DNA of 42,189 nt from Candidatus Gastranaerophilales bacterium (GTDB lineage Bacteria > Cyanobacteriota > Vampirovibrionia > Gastranaerophilales > Gastranaerophilaceae), in the NCBI GenBank assembly GCA_944322615.1, contig CALUPH010000016.1, forward strand, positions 1-42,189. Direction: 5' to 3'. A program made the translations under genes and the position numbers. The notes below the pieces were generated by a model. The model saw nothing but the letters and a program-made list of their open reading frames with translations, did no database searches and had not been told where the DNA came from. Numbering within the stretch: the stretch's first letter is position 1; every line of letters starts with the position of its first letter. Shown here piece by piece: positions 42,017 to 42,189 of this stretch.

Positions 42017-42189
42017 GAGAGTTCTGTTATGGAATAAATAAGTAGTATTTGGACTTTATATCATGAATAAAAATTTTCTCTTTTCTGATTCCTCAATATC
42101 TAAAACGAGAGAATTTTTAAAAAGTTCATTTTTATTTTCAAATTAAAAATTTAAGATTTCATATTGCTAATTTGACAGAAGCTTATAGT
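42017..42189. other. Right-edge stretch without a recognisable gene
   Basis: All three minus-strand frames are broken by stops. An imperfect inverted repeat (about 42069-42082 with 42107-42119) could fold in RNA. A TTGACA at 42172-42177 on the plus strand may be the -35 of a promoter whose -10 lies outside the window. Confidence 0.35.

Overview
The window is low-GC, gene-dense DNA from what looks like a fermentative anaerobe with a diderm or S-layer type envelope. My best guess is a gut-type relative of Cyanobacteria (Gastranaerophilales / 'Melainabacteria'). The grounds are: two SLH-domain exported proteins; an AdhE plus [FeFe]-hydrogenase fermentation set under a Rex repressor; and two proteins (a GH77 enzyme and a lytic transglycosylase) with short N-terminal leaders of the form M(K/Q)ISxI...SF, which I associate with that group. 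This placement is an inference. There is no rRNA and no phylogenetic marker beyond bS21 and GlyS. No insertion sequence, phage gene or CRISPR array is visible.

Layout. 1-310: unresolved RNA-like fragment, tRNA-Asp. 311-3617: glyS, then a convergent HEAT-repeat protein that may be leaderless. 3714-7260: two divergent SLH paralogues with tRNA-Leu and tRNA-Lys(CTT) between them. 7402-10323: bS21, a GT-C type membrane glycosyltransferase-like protein, and a proline-rich repeat protein. 10408-15899: a six-gene operon rex / [2Fe-2S] protein / sensory [FeFe]-hydrogenase HydS / SpoIIE-type phosphatase / [2Fe-2S] protein / group B [FeFe]-hydrogenase. 16011-22127: adhE, a GH77 glucanotransferase, and a Na+-dependent transporter. 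22164-31851: a complete UMP operon, pyrK-D-E-B-C-(F+carA)-carB plus an unrecognised 46-residue ORF, with a leader that resembles a translation-coupled attenuator. 32129-34879: an accessory stretch with a rhodanese, a DUF4145-like membrane protein, an unknown helical protein and a lytic transglycosylase. 35019-37552: hisD and a triple-domain HisA-HisI-HisE fusion. 37673-40613: mnmA-bioB-cysK. 40629-41924: luxS and mtnN behind tRNA-Lys(TTT). 41925-42189: no gene seen, but a terminator that implies a minus-strand transcript.

How the genes work together. Rex (NADH/NAD+ sensing), AdhE (NADH disposal to ethanol) and the two hydrogenases (H2 production or H2 sensing) form a redox module. HydS carries a PAS domain and sits beside a PP2C/SpoIIE phosphatase, which suggests H2 or redox signalling through protein dephosphorylation. 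The pyr operon encodes every step from carbamoyl phosphate to UMP. luxS and mtnN recycle S-adenosylhomocysteine. mnmA, bioB and cysK share sulfur chemistry.

The most notable observations are the two biosynthetic fusions (PyrF-CarA and HisA-HisIE), the rex-hydrogenase-phosphatase operon, the pyr leader, the altered cysteine sets in BioB and MnmA, and several small or non-coding elements. All function calls come from reading motifs by eye; no database search was run.
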